Positions 34,461 to 43,278 of a stretch of DNA of 64,000 bases are shown here, one piece after another (the first letter of the stretch is position 1; each line of letters begins with the position of its first letter). A model generated the notes under the pieces. The model had not been told where the DNA came from, did no database searches, and worked only from the letters and a program-made list of their open reading frames with translations. The translations under genes and the position numbers were made by a program. The stretch spans positions 62,001 to 126,000 of the forward strand of contig JAIEMQ010000002.1 of assembly GCA_019752015.1 (NCBI GenBank), read 5' to 3'. The stretch comes from Cyanobacteriota bacterium. GTDB lineage: Bacteria > Acidobacteriota > Vicinamibacteria > Vicinamibacterales > UBA2999.

Positions 34461-35358
34461 GACCACCTCACTGAGACACGCTGTGATGAAGCCGCTCGCC
34501 GAGCAGATTGCCGACGCCGCCGATCGCCCGGGGCCCGATCTGGCCGCGCCCGCGTTCCTGATCGCGCGCATCGAATATCCGCGGCTCGACCCGGGTCCGT
34601 ACCTCGATCGCCTCGATCAGATGGGCGATGGCGCCGCGCACGCGGTGGCGCGAGATCCCGGCCACGACGCGCCGCTGGCGGCGCGGATCGATGCGATCAA
34701 CCGCTACCTGTTCGTCGAGCTCGGCTTCACCGGCAACCGCGAGCAGTTCGACGATCCGCGCAACAGCTGCCTGAACGAAGTGATCGATCGGAAGAAAGGC
34801 ATTCCGATCACGATGGCGCTGATCTACATCGAAGTCGCGCGCCGGGCCGGCGTGCGCACCGAAGGCATCAACTTCCCGGGCCACTTCCTGGTCCGCTGCC
34901 TGCAGGATCTGCACACCGACGATCCGAACGAGGGGCTGATCGTCGATCCGTTCCACGGCGGCGCGATCCTGAACGAAGCGGAGTGCCGCAAGCTGCTGCA
35001 GCCGCACATGAGCGATGCGGCGTTCGATCCGGCGCTGCTGGCGCGGGCGACGCGGCGGCAGATCCTGGTGCGGATGCTGCTCAACCTCAAAAAACTGTAC
35101 GTGAAGATGCATTCGTTCCCGCAGGCGCGCGCCACCACCGACGCGCTGCTGGCGCTGCAGCCGTCGTCGCTCCCCGATCTGCGTGACCGCGGGCTGCTTG
35201 CGTATCACATGAACGACTTCTCGCACGCGCTGCGCGACCTCGAGGAGTACCTGAAAGTCGCGCGCCTGTCCGATCAAGACGACGACCAGAAGAAAGAGAC
35301 CGAGCAGGTCTGGGAACACGTCAAGACGCTGCGGCGCCGCGTCGCGCAACTGAACTAG
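34441..35358 (+). CDS. SirB1/transglutaminase-like plus TPR protein
   Basis: 305 residues. The N-terminal ~190 residues are the SirB1 domain (NSCLNEVIDRKKGIPITMALIYIEVARRAG, GINFPGHFLVRC) with a Cys/His pair in transglutaminase-like places. The C-terminal ~90 residues are TPR-like. The family is widespread, with unclear biochemical role. Its ATG lies 20 bases inside the HAD gene, so the three genes from 33118 form one unit. Confidence 0.85.
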   Translation: MRSALTETTSLRHAVMKPLAEQIADAADRPGPDLAAPAFLIARIEYPRLDPGPYLDRLDQMGDGAAHAVARDPGHDAPLAARIDAINRYLFVELGFTGNREQFDDPRNSCLNEVIDRKKGIPITMALIYIEVARRAGVRTEGINFPGHFLVRCLQDLHTDDPNEGLIVDPFHGGAILNEAECRKLLQPHMSDAAFDPALLARATRRQILVRMLLNLKKLYVKMHSFPQARATTDALLALQPSSLPDLRDRGLLAYHMNDFSHALRDLEEYLKVARLSDQDDDQKKETEQVWEHVKTLRRRVAQLN

Positions 35359-35398
35359 GGCTAGGGCCACAGATTAAACACAGATTAGACACAGACTC

Positions 35399-36424
35399 AT
35401 GTTCCTGCTTACCCATCGACTCTTCCGCTATGTGGCGTTCCTGTTTCTTTTCGCGAGCGTTGCCAATGCGCGGCAGCGTGATCAGGTGGCGACACCAACC
35501 GACATCAAACCGGGCAGCATCACGTGCGAAGAATGTCCGTATCCGTTCCCATCGTCATATCTGCCGCTGACGCTGTACGGCCAGGACGTCCGGATCGCGT
35601 TCATGGATGTGGCGCCGCAAGGAACGCCCAACGGGCACACCGTGATGATCTTCCACGGCAACAACTTCGCCGGCTTCTACTTCGGCAACATCATCGAGGC
35701 GCTGCGCAAGGAAGGCTTCCGCGTCATCGTGCCGGATCAGATCGGCTACGGCCGCTCGTCGAAGCCGATCATTCCGTACAGCTTCAACGACATGGCGCGC
35801 AACTCGCGCGCCATCCTGCAGAGCCTCAAGATCGACAAAGCGATGATCGTCGGCCACTCGATGGGCGGCATGCTGGCGACGCGCTTCGCGACGCAGTATC
35901 CCGACGTCACCGAACGGCTGGTGATCTACAACCCGATCGGCCTCACCGACGGCCGCTTCAGCCGGCCCGCCGGCAGCATCGATGAGCAATACAAGAACGC
36001 CCTCGGCGTCACGTATCAAGGCGTTCGCGCGAGCCTGATGCGCTACGTCGCGCACAACCCCGCGGCATGGACGCCGGAGTTCGAGCACTACGCGAAGATT
36101 CGCTACTCGTGGACGCTCGGCGCCGACTGGCCGCGGCTGGCCATGGTGCAGACGCTGATCAACAACGTGAACTACGCGGATACGGTGGTCTACGACTGGC
36201 CGAACATCAAGGCGCCGACGCTCGCATTCGGCGGCGCCGAAGACGTGCTGCCCGGCTCAGCAAAGATTTTTCAGGATCGAATGAAAACGCTGGGCGATAC
36301 GATTCCGAACGGCAACGGCAAGCTGCACTTGATCCCGGGCCTGGGCCACGTGCCGCACATGGAAGACGCGGCGAAGACACTGCCGCCGCTGGTTGCGTTC
36401 CTGAAAGAAGGACTTCAGAAATAA
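35399..36424 (+). CDS. Secreted alpha/beta hydrolase
   Basis: 341 residues. Signal peptide ~1-24. Alpha/beta hydrolase triad: Ser in GHSMGG (~153), Asp in GGAEDVLPG and His in GLGHVPHMED; oxyanion region FHGNNF. Resembles the epoxide-hydrolase/haloperoxidase branch; substrate unknown. Two repeat types, CTAGGGC and ACACAGATTAR, fill the gap before the ATG. The stop codon TAA is the first part of the left arm of the next cassette. Confidence 0.9.
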   Translation: MFLLTHRLFRYVAFLFLFASVANARQRDQVATPTDIKPGSITCEECPYPFPSSYLPLTLYGQDVRIAFMDVAPQGTPNGHTVMIFHGNNFAGFYFGNIIEALRKEGFRVIVPDQIGYGRSSKPIIPYSFNDMARNSRAILQSLKIDKAMIVGHSMGGMLATRFATQYPDVTERLVIYNPIGLTDGRFSRPAGSIDEQYKNALGVTYQGVRASLMRYVAHNPAAWTPEFEHYAKIRYSWTLGADWPRLAMVQTLINNVNYADTVVYDWPNIKAPTLAFGGAEDVLPGSAKIFQDRMKTLGDTIPNGNGKLHLIPGLGHVPHMEDAAKTLPPLVAFLKEGLQK

Positions 36425-36439
36425 CAAAGAACAAAAAAT
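36423..36439 (+). repeat. Left arm of the four-helix-bundle cassette
   Basis: AACAAAGAACAAAAAAT, perfectly inverse to 36976-36992. Pairing continues with a few mismatches for ten more bases inward. Confidence 0.9.
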
Positions 36440-36554
36440 GAAGAACAAAAGTGGGGCACGCAGAAATTGAAAGATTGATCCCGTGGGAGGGTTGAAGAAA
36501 CAGCGCTCCTTTTCGCGCGCATTCCAGGTTTTGTTCGAAAATCGCGACGGCAAT

Positions 36555-36578
36555 GACCATGCTTCAACTGAAGCATGG
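36555..36578. promoter_or_regulatory. Hairpin over the start codon of the four-helix-bundle gene
   Basis: CCATGCTTCA and TGAAGCATGG are perfect ten-base arms with a two-base loop. The ATG at 36575 is in the right arm, so the hairpin could limit translation. Confidence 0.6.
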
Positions 36579-36943
36579 ACAAATCCCCGAAACCTTACGA
36601 CATCAAAGAGCGGGCATTCCTTTTCGCGTGCGCGGTCATCAACGCCTATCCGCGTGGCCGCTTGGACAGCGCGAGCCATAAAGTCTGGTCGCAGCTGATC
36701 GCCTCCGCCACTTCTTCGGGCGCTCATCTCGAAGAGGCAGCGGCAGGCGGCAGCCGGGCGCAATTTCTGGCGCTGAATAGAGGTGCGCTGCGCGAAATGC
36801 GCGAAAGCAATTATTGGCTCAGGATCCTGAGAACGACCGAGCTCGAAAACTTTCACAAGGCCGAGCCCTTACAGGACGAGTCGAGAGAACTGATCGCGAT
36901 ACTCGCAACAATCGTGAGACGAACCTACGAAAACGGCAAATAA
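36575..36943 (+). CDS. Four-helix-bundle protein (S23 / 23S-rRNA-intervening-sequence type)
   Basis: 122 residues, all helical, with the conserved pattern of the four-helix-bundle family first seen in 23S rRNA intervening sequences (IASATSSGAHLEEAAAG, ALREMRESNYWLRIL). Length is typical. These proteins are often found as single genes in hairpin-flanked inserts. Here the gene sits between inverted AACAAAG arms that fill the space between two convergent stop codons. Function of the protein is unknown. A hairpin covers the start codon. Confidence 0.9.
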   Translation: MDKSPKPYDIKERAFLFACAVINAYPRGRLDSASHKVWSQLIASATSSGAHLEEAAAGGSRAQFLALNRGALREMRESNYWLRILRTTELENFHKAEPLQDESRELIAILATIVRRTYENGK

Positions 36944-36962
36944 AGAGGACAACGCAATTTCG

Positions 36963-37017
36963 TTCTTTGTCTTTTATTTTTTGTTCTTTGTTCTTTATTC
37001 TTTGTTCTTTGTTCTTC
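36963..37017 (-). repeat. Right arm array of the four-helix-bundle cassette
   Basis: Several GTTCTTT-type heptamers ending right at the stop codon of the reverse-strand dehalogenase. The core ATTTTTTGTTCTTTGTT at 36976-36992 is the exact inverse of the left arm. Confidence 0.9.
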
Positions 37018-37830
37018 TCACGCGCCCATTTGCGCAGCAAGATCGTTGAAGTCTTTCGCCGACAGATCGGCGATCGATGCATCCGCTTTCAGGTCGGGCT
37101 TGCCGGCCGGACCGAATTCGTTGGGCCGCACCACGAATGCGGTCTTCAAGCCGAGCGCCTTCGCGGCGCGCAGATCGCCGACGTGGGCCGCCACCATCAT
37201 CACTTCGCCGGGCTCGAGATCGAGGAAATCCGCCGCCGACAGGTAGACCTCGCGATCCGGTTTGTAGCGGCGAACGAGCTCCGCGCCGAGAATGCAGTCC
37301 CACGGCAGCCCTGAATGTTTCGCCATTGCCGTCATCAACGCGATGTTGCCGTTCGACAGCGGCGCGATCGTGAACTTCTTCTTCAATCGCGTCAGGCCGC
37401 CGACCGCGTCCGGCCAGGGCCGGAGCCGATGCCACGCGCGATTGAGCGCATCGGTCTCCGCGTCGGTGAGCCCCGTGATGCGGAAGTCGACCAGAATCTT
37501 GTCGAGAATCACCCGATGCAGATCGTCGAGCCTCGTCCACGGCAGCTCGCCGGTGCGGACGCGATTCATGCTCGGGCCGTAACCGCCGCGCCAGGCATCC
37601 GCGAACTTGTCGCCGTCGACGGTGAAGCCTTTTCGTTTCGCGAGGTCGCCAATCTCCTTCGCGATCGATGACCGCCAGTCGACGACAGTGCCGAAAGTGT
37701 CGAAGACCAGCGCCTTCACCGAAGATGTTGGCTGTGTCGACACCCTGAAACCTCCAGCAATTGCTACCGCACCAACGGACAGGAATTCGCGGCGGGTTAC
37801 ACCTGCGGCATCGCCCATAAGGGAACGCAT
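37018..37830 (-). CDS. Tat-exported haloacid-dehalogenase type II-like enzyme
   Basis: 270 residues. Twin-arginine signal TRREFLSVG near 12-20. HAD motifs: FDTFGTVVDW with the nucleophile Asp, SNGN, Lys in RRYKPDREVY, and a type-II-like MMVAAHVGDL. Type II enzymes remove halide from 2-haloacids, but many relatives act on other substrates. The start at 37830 is chosen because it includes the Tat motif. Periplasmic location would be unusual for a dehalogenase. Confidence 0.85.
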   Translation of the reverse strand: MRSLMGDAAGVTRREFLSVGAVAIAGGFRVSTQPTSSVKALVFDTFGTVVDWRSSIAKEIGDLAKRKGFTVDGDKFADAWRGGYGPSMNRVRTGELPWTRLDDLHRVILDKILVDFRITGLTDAETDALNRAWHRLRPWPDAVGGLTRLKKKFTIAPLSNGNIALMTAMAKHSGLPWDCILGAELVRRYKPDREVYLSAADFLDLEPGEVMMVAAHVGDLRAAKALGLKTAFVVRPNEFGPAGKPDLKADASIADLSAKDFNDLAAQMGA

Positions 37831-37840
37831 GCTAGCACGG

Positions 37841-38332
37841 TCACGCCGTGCGTTTTCGGCTCATGACCACCGCCGTCAACAACGTGAACACCACCGCCAC
37901 CGGCAGCGGCTCGAGCAGCGTGAACGCGATGTTCACGAGCGGGTTCTTGTACATCTCGCTGAACTCCTGCATTTCCTTCGCCTGGGCGGCGATCGCCTCC
38001 GCCGACGCGCCGGATTGGCGCGCCTGCTCGAGGGCGTACGCCATGTATTTATCGAGGTAGTCCGGCATGAAGTTGTAATAGATCACCTGCCAGATCGCGA
38101 CGTAGCACGCCATGATCACGAGCGAGATCAGCAGGCCGACCATCAACGCCGCACCGAACGTCACGCGGCCGCCGGCGACGTTGTCGCGATACGACTGGAC
38201 GCCGAAGTACACCATCAGGAAGGCCAGCACCATCGTGGTGTAGCCGACGTAAACACCACGGTCGAAACCGATTTGGTCGTGGAAGGCGAGCGCGGCCGTC
38301 ATCAACCCGCCGAGAATCACGCCGCCGATCAC
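37841..38332 (-). CDS. DUF4199 membrane protein, start region shifted
   Basis: 163 residues from the GTG at 38332. Four membrane spans and the DUF4199 pattern (IWQVIYYNFMPDYLDKY). The family normally begins MKKIVLTFG; here the bases in the right place read GTG AAA AAA TCG, one A short of GTG-AAA-AAA-ATC-GTC. Adding one A to the A6 run at 38350-38355 restores a start that overlaps the LuxR gene stop (GTGA). Either the assembly lost a base or the 5' end is mutated. Function unknown. Confidence 0.8.
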   Translation of the reverse strand: MIGGVILGGLMTAALAFHDQIGFDRGVYVGYTTMVLAFLMVYFGVQSYRDNVAGGRVTFGAALMVGLLISLVIMACYVAIWQVIYYNFMPDYLDKYMAYALEQARQSGASAEAIAAQAKEMQEFSEMYKNPLVNIAFTLLEPLPVAVVFTLLTAVVMSRKRTA

Positions 38333-38354
38333 TCCGAACGTCAGGACGATTTTT

Positions 38355-38831
38355 TCACGGAATCAGGCGCAGGTCCTTGCCGATTTGCACCGCCTGCGTT
38401 CGCCGTTTCGCCCCGAGCTTGTCGAAGACCCGGCTGGAATGGGTCTTGACCGTGTTTTCGCTGACGAAGACACGATCGGCGATCTCGTTGTTGCTGAGGC
38501 CTTGTGCGATCAGCTCGAGAACCTCGAGCTCGCGAGGCGTGATGCCGAGCGACGCGACCTTCGCCTCGTCGCGGACGAATTCCGCCGGCGCCGGCACCAG
38601 GACTTCGCGCACTTCCACGGTGTGCCGGGCCGTGGTCAGGCGCTTGCCGAGCCAGATGCCGACCACGGCAAAGGTGACCGCGACAATGCCGCCGTAGATT
38701 TCGAAGGAGTGCTCGACGATCAGCCAGCGGTATTCGATCGCCTTCAGGCCGGCGATCAACACGCCGCCCACGAGACCGTAGAGAAGCACGTGCTTCCACA
38801 TCTCCCGGCGGCCGGTCGTCGAGGCGGTCAC
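38355..38831 (-). CDS. Membrane-anchored LuxR-type transcription regulator
   Basis: 158 residues. Two N-terminal membrane spans (~12-28 and ~42-60) and a C-terminal LuxR helix-turn-helix: LTPRELEVL-like (ITPRELEVLELIAQGLSNNEIA) and SENTVKTHSSRVFDKLGA. A LuxR domain on the membrane with no sensor between is compact and fits the family found beside DUF4199 proteins. GTG start at 38831, directly after the M20 peptidase stop. Likely regulates this small operon. Confidence 0.88.
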   Translation of the reverse strand: MTASTTGRREMWKHVLLYGLVGGVLIAGLKAIEYRWLIVEHSFEIYGGIVAVTFAVVGIWLGKRLTTARHTVEVREVLVPAPAEFVRDEAKVASLGITPRELEVLELIAQGLSNNEIADRVFVSENTVKTHSSRVFDKLGAKRRTQAVQIGKDLRLIP

Positions 38832-38833
38832 GG

Positions 38834-40207
38834 CTAGGTCTTGAGCGCGCCGATTTCCTTATACAGATACGCCGACGCGATCACGCCGCCGTGGAAGTTG
38901 CCGAGGTCGAGCTTCTCGTCGGGAGCGTGCGCGTTTTCGTCGGGCAGGCCGATGCCGAACAGCACGCACGGCAGGCCGAGCTCCTCCTGGAACGTCGACA
39001 CGACCGGAATCGATCCGCCTTCGCGGTTGAACACCGGCCGCTGGCCGAAGCCCTGCTCGATCGCGCGGCCGGCGGCCTGCACGTAGGGATTGTCGAACGC
39101 CGTCATCCACGGCTTGCCGCCGTGCATGCGCGTGATCTTGAGCTCCACCGTTTTCGGCGTCACCTTCTTCACATACTCCTCGAAGAGGTCGCCGATCTTT
39201 TTGGGATCCTGATTGGGCACCAGGCGCATGCTCACCTTCGCCATGGCGACGGCCGGCAGCACGGTCTTGGCGCCTTCGCCGGTAAAACCGGACAGCAGCC
39301 CATTCACTTCGAAGGTCGGCCTCGCCCACACGCGCTCGAGCGTCGTGTAGCCGGTCTCACCGAACAACTTGGGCGCGCCGAGCTCCGCCTTGTACTTCTT
39401 CTCGTTGAACGGCAGCTTCTCCCACTCGGCGCGCTCCTCGGGCCTGAGCTCCACCACGTCGTCATAGAAGCCGTCGATCTTGATGCGGCCGCCCTTGTCC
39501 TTCATCTGCGCCAGCACTTGCGCGAGCACCATGGCCGGGTTCGCAACGGCGCCGCCGAACGATCCGGAATGCAGGTCGGATTTGCTGCCGCGGAGATCGA
39601 TCTGGAAATACGTCAGGCCGCGCAGGCCGTAGCAGATCGACGGAATGCCGCGATCGAACATCGGCGAGTCCGAGATCACGACGACGTCGGCCTTGAGCAG
39701 ATCCTTGTGGGCCTTGATGAAGGTGTCGAGGTTTTCGCTGCCGACTTCCTCCTCGCCTTCGATGAGGAACTTCATGTTCACCGGCAGGTTGCCGTGCTGC
39801 TTGAGGTGCGCCTCGACGGCCTTGAAGTGCATGAACACCTGGCCCTTGTCGTCGGCCGATCCGCGCGCGTAGATCTCGCCGTCGCGGATGGTCGCTTCGA
39901 ACGGCGGCGACGTCCACAGGTGCAGCGGATCGACGGGCTGCACGTCGTAATGGCCGTAGAACAGGATCGTCGGCGCGCCGGGCGCGCCAAGCCATTCGCC
40001 GTAAACGACCGGATGGCCCGGTGTTTCTTCGAGACGGCAATTCTGCAACCCGATCCGCTGCATCTCGTCGCGCGTCCACTCGGCGCACTTGCGCACGTCG
40101 CCCTTGTGCTCGGGCAGCGCGCTGATGCTGGGAATCGCGAGATATTTCTTCATCTCGCCGATGTAGCGATCGCGGTTTACGTTGATGAAATCTACGACTT
40201 TGTCCAT
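38834..40207 (-). CDS. M20-family metallodipeptidase
   Basis: 457 residues with the di-zinc ligands of M20 peptidases: His in FYGHYDVQP (~86), Asp in RGSADDKGQ (~118), catalytic Glu and ligand Glu in EGEEEVGS (~152-153), Asp in VISDSP (~179), and a late His in ENAHAPDE. It hydrolyses dipeptides or related amides in the cytoplasm. No signal peptide. The gap before it has a short repeat whose word GGGCCACAGA also occurs before 35399. Confidence 0.92.
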   Translation of the reverse strand: MDKVVDFINVNRDRYIGEMKKYLAIPSISALPEHKGDVRKCAEWTRDEMQRIGLQNCRLEETPGHPVVYGEWLGAPGAPTILFYGHYDVQPVDPLHLWTSPPFEATIRDGEIYARGSADDKGQVFMHFKAVEAHLKQHGNLPVNMKFLIEGEEEVGSENLDTFIKAHKDLLKADVVVISDSPMFDRGIPSICYGLRGLTYFQIDLRGSKSDLHSGSFGGAVANPAMVLAQVLAQMKDKGGRIKIDGFYDDVVELRPEERAEWEKLPFNEKKYKAELGAPKLFGETGYTTLERVWARPTFEVNGLLSGFTGEGAKTVLPAVAMAKVSMRLVPNQDPKKIGDLFEEYVKKVTPKTVELKITRMHGGKPWMTAFDNPYVQAAGRAIEQGFGQRPVFNREGGSIPVVSTFQEELGLPCVLFGIGLPDENAHAPDEKLDLGNFHGGVIASAYLYKEIGALKT

Positions 40208-40245
40208 GAGGTTTCTGTGCTATCTGAGCCTTCTGTGGCCCATAG

Positions 40246-42474
40246 CTAACTAATGCTATCCGGAGTTCGCGCCCCGGTGAGCATATCCACCGCGCCGGTC
40301 AAACGCTCGAGGTTGAACGGCTTCATGAAGTAGCTGCAGCGCGTTTCATCGAGGAACTGGCGCGTGTCCTCGCCGTCGATGTCGCCGGTGATGAAAATGA
40401 ACCGGCGCGCCATTTCAGGGCGGATCTGGCAGACGCGGCCGTAGAGCTCCTGGCCGCTCAGCTCGGGCATTTTCACGTCGCAGATCACGGCGTCGTAGGC
40501 GGTGCGCTCGATCATCACCAGCGCGCGGCGGGACAGCGTGGTGCTCTCCACGTCATAGCCGGCGCCGGCGAGCACGCGGCGCACCAATGCCGCGTTCGAT
40601 TCCTCATCGTCCACGACCAACGCTTTGCGCCGCCGCGTCATCGGGTCGTCTTCAACCGCCGTCGCGATTGGATACGACGCCGGTTGCGGCATGGGCCGCG
40701 GTTCGACCGGCGGAGGCACGAATCCCGCCGCCGATGCGCCGATCAGCGACTCCGCCATCACCGGCAATTCAATTGTGAACACCGCGCCGCCGACCGCGCC
40801 ATTGCGCGCCGTGATGTGGCCGCCATGTTCGCGGACGATGCCGTAGCACACCGACAAGCCAAGGCCGGTGCCTTGACCGGTTTCCCGCGTCGTGAAGAAC
40901 GGATCGAAGATCTTGATCAGATCCTCTTCTTTCAGCCCGCTGCCGTTGTCCGTGACCTCGACGAAAATGCGCTCGGGATCCGGCTGCATCCGCGTCACCA
41001 CCTTGATCTCCCCGGGCGCCCTCTCCGGCACGGCGCGGCTCATCGACTTGCCTTCCCGTCGTGCTTCGATTGCGGCTTCGGCGTTCTGAATCAGGTTGAC
41101 GATCACGTCCTCGAGGCGCGCTGCATCGATGTAGACGAGCGGCAATCGATCGGCGGCGTCGAGCGTCAGATCGATGCGTGCCGACTGCAGCTGCGACGTC
41201 CGCGTGCCGATGGCGCTGCCGACAACGCGATTGATCTGCTCCCAGCCGCGCGCTGATGTCGTGCGCCCGGCAAAGGTCAGCAGGTTGCGCACGATGCCGG
41301 CGGCGCGGTTCGCGTTATCGCGAATCGCCCGCAGCTCCTCGGTCTCGAGCGCGGCCGGCTTGGTCGCGAGCATCAGCTCGGCGTAGCCCAGCACGCCCTG
41401 CAGCGGGTTGTTCAACTCGTGAGCCACACCGGAGACCAGCTGCCCGACGGCGGCAAGCTTTTCACGCTGCACCAGCTGCTGCCTGGTCGTCACCAGGTCC
41501 TGGCTGGCGCGAATCAACGCGCGCCGCGACAGGAATTCGCGGGCGACAACGACAATGCCGAACGGGACCATCCACGCCAGCGCAATGCGGGTCCGCAGCA
41601 TTTCGACTTCGGGGGTCACGCTCAACAGGCGCCGCGACGCTTCATCGATCACCGGGATGGCGATCAGCAATCCGATCGCGATCAGCGACACCATCGGCAG
41701 CTTCGAGAGCGCCGGCGCTTCATCTTCGGGCTCGAGGAGCTTCGAGTCGTGCGCATACGCCGCCGCCACCAGCAGCAGCGCGTACGGCGCCATGAACACG
41801 ATGTCCCAGAGACTGCCGGCCCCACTCGCATTGGGATCGACCGCGTCGTTGATGATGCCTCCCGCGAAAATCGCCGCCAGCCCCGCCGCGTAGATGCCGA
41901 GCATGTTGCGCCACTCGGCGGAGCGTGCCGTTCGCCACACCCACATCGCCCACAGCGCGAGCAGCAGGTTCTTCGCGTTCTGCAGCTGCCGGAAATTCGC
42001 GTCGTACAGATCCGTCGATCCGCCGGACACCGCGATCGTCACGACGAAGAAGGTGTAGAGGAACGCCGCGAACAGCGCAATCAGGATCAGATCGAGCAGG
42101 ACGATGTCGAACAGCCAGCGCGGACGATCGCGCTCGGGCCGGCCGTAGAGCGCGGCGGCAAACGGAATGCTCGCCACGAAAAAGATCGGATCGGTCGGCG
42201 ACACGACCGGGATCCCCTGGCCGGAGAGATCGATGTAGGTCCAGAGCGCCTGCCCCGAGCCCCACAGCACGGCGTGCGCCATGTTCATGTTCCAGAACAT
42301 GCGCACCTGGCCGCGGCTGCGGCCGGCCAGCCACATCGCAAACCCGGCGAACGCAAACGGCGGGACGAGCTGTGCGAAATCGCCGAGCGCCACGACGCGC
42401 TGCCCGGTCGCGATTGAAAGCACGGCGTAGACCAGCAGGAACGCCGACGCGGCGATGCCAACCGTGCGCACCAT
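40246..42474 (-). CDS. Hybrid sensor histidine kinase with receiver domain
   Basis: 742 residues. Seven to nine membrane spans (residues 1-310), a HisKA box with the phospho-His in GVAHELNNPLQ (~352), HATPase N box, G1 (DNGSGL) and G2 (GTGLGLS), and a C-terminal receiver with phospho-Asp in ICDVKMPE (~666) and Lys in MKPFN. No DNA-binding output, so it should pass phosphate to a separate protein. The -10-like TATACT lies eleven bases before the ATG. No partner regulator is adjacent. Confidence 0.93.
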   Translation of the reverse strand: MVRTVGIAASAFLLVYAVLSIATGQRVVALGDFAQLVPPFAFAGFAMWLAGRSRGQVRMFWNMNMAHAVLWGSGQALWTYIDLSGQGIPVVSPTDPIFFVASIPFAAALYGRPERDRPRWLFDIVLLDLILIALFAAFLYTFFVVTIAVSGGSTDLYDANFRQLQNAKNLLLALWAMWVWRTARSAEWRNMLGIYAAGLAAIFAGGIINDAVDPNASGAGSLWDIVFMAPYALLLVAAAYAHDSKLLEPEDEAPALSKLPMVSLIAIGLLIAIPVIDEASRRLLSVTPEVEMLRTRIALAWMVPFGIVVVAREFLSRRALIRASQDLVTTRQQLVQREKLAAVGQLVSGVAHELNNPLQGVLGYAELMLATKPAALETEELRAIRDNANRAAGIVRNLLTFAGRTTSARGWEQINRVVGSAIGTRTSQLQSARIDLTLDAADRLPLVYIDAARLEDVIVNLIQNAEAAIEARREGKSMSRAVPERAPGEIKVVTRMQPDPERIFVEVTDNGSGLKEEDLIKIFDPFFTTRETGQGTGLGLSVCYGIVREHGGHITARNGAVGGAVFTIELPVMAESLIGASAAGFVPPPVEPRPMPQPASYPIATAVEDDPMTRRRKALVVDDEESNAALVRRVLAGAGYDVESTTLSRRALVMIERTAYDAVICDVKMPELSGQELYGRVCQIRPEMARRFIFITGDIDGEDTRQFLDETRCSYFMKPFNLERLTGAVDMLTGARTPDSIS

Positions 42475-42495
42475 GGGAGGCAGTAAGTATATTCG

Positions 42496-43278
42496 CTAGA
42501 CGACGAGCCAGCGATCGCCGTCGCGGCGGGCGCGGCCGTCGCTGTCAAGCTTCTGGAGATGCGCGAGCACGCTCTCCTGTGCCATCGGCACGAGCGCCTG
42601 GTCGAGGGCCGGATAAATGCCGGCGGTGATCGCGTCGACCGTCAGTGGGCCGGTGGTGAGCGCGTCCAGGACCTGGCGTTCGCGCTGGGCACGATGCTCG
42701 ACGTACTTGTGGATGATCCCGGCGACATCGTCGATCACCGGTCCGTGCGCCGGCAACGCGCGCGCGGGGTTGAGCCGCAGCATGCGATCCAGCGATCGCA
42801 GGTAATCGGCAAGGCTGCCGCCGTGTGACGCGGGTATCACGACCGTGCTGCCCTGCACGAGCATGTCGCCGACGAACAGCGTGCGCGAATCGGCGTGCCA
42901 GAAGGTCAGGTGATCCGGCGAGTGTCCCGGCGTGTGCAGGACCGTCAGCGGCCCTTGGTCGGTATCGATCGTCGATCCGTCCTCGATCCACGACCAGCCC
43001 ACATCGGGATCGCGAACCGGCCACGGAAACTTCATGAAGCGCGCCGCGGGCCACTTCGCCTTGATCGCCGCCGCGCCCGACACATGATCGCTGTGCGCAT
43101 GCGTGACGAGCACGAGCGAGGGTCCGCGGGGCGCAGCCGCGGCAATCGCATCGAGATGCGGCGCGTGGCCAACGCCGGCATCGATCAGCACCGGATTGCG
43201 ATCGCCGATCAGATAGGTCCAGTTGCCGTCTCCGGTCATCGGACCGGGATTGCCGGCGTGAATAAGCCTGGGTGTCAT
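42496..43278 (-). CDS. Metallo-beta-lactamase-fold hydrolase (LACTB2-like)
   Basis: 260 residues. The metal motif THAHSDHVSG is complete, with further ligand His in TPGHSPDH, Asp in FVGDMLVQ and His in PAHGP. A C-terminal winged-helix domain (~190-260) is typical of LACTB2-like hydrolases, which act on RNA or on glyoxalase-like thioesters. The ATG at 43278 overlaps the MFS gene stop by four bases. Confidence 0.9.
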   Translation of the reverse strand: MTPRLIHAGNPGPMTGDGNWTYLIGDRNPVLIDAGVGHAPHLDAIAAAAPRGPSLVLVTHAHSDHVSGAAAIKAKWPAARFMKFPWPVRDPDVGWSWIEDGSTIDTDQGPLTVLHTPGHSPDHLTFWHADSRTLFVGDMLVQGSTVVIPASHGGSLADYLRSLDRMLRLNPARALPAHGPVIDDVAGIIHKYVEHRAQRERQVLDALTTGPLTVDAITAGIYPALDQALVPMAQESVLAHLQKLDSDGRARRDGDRWLVV

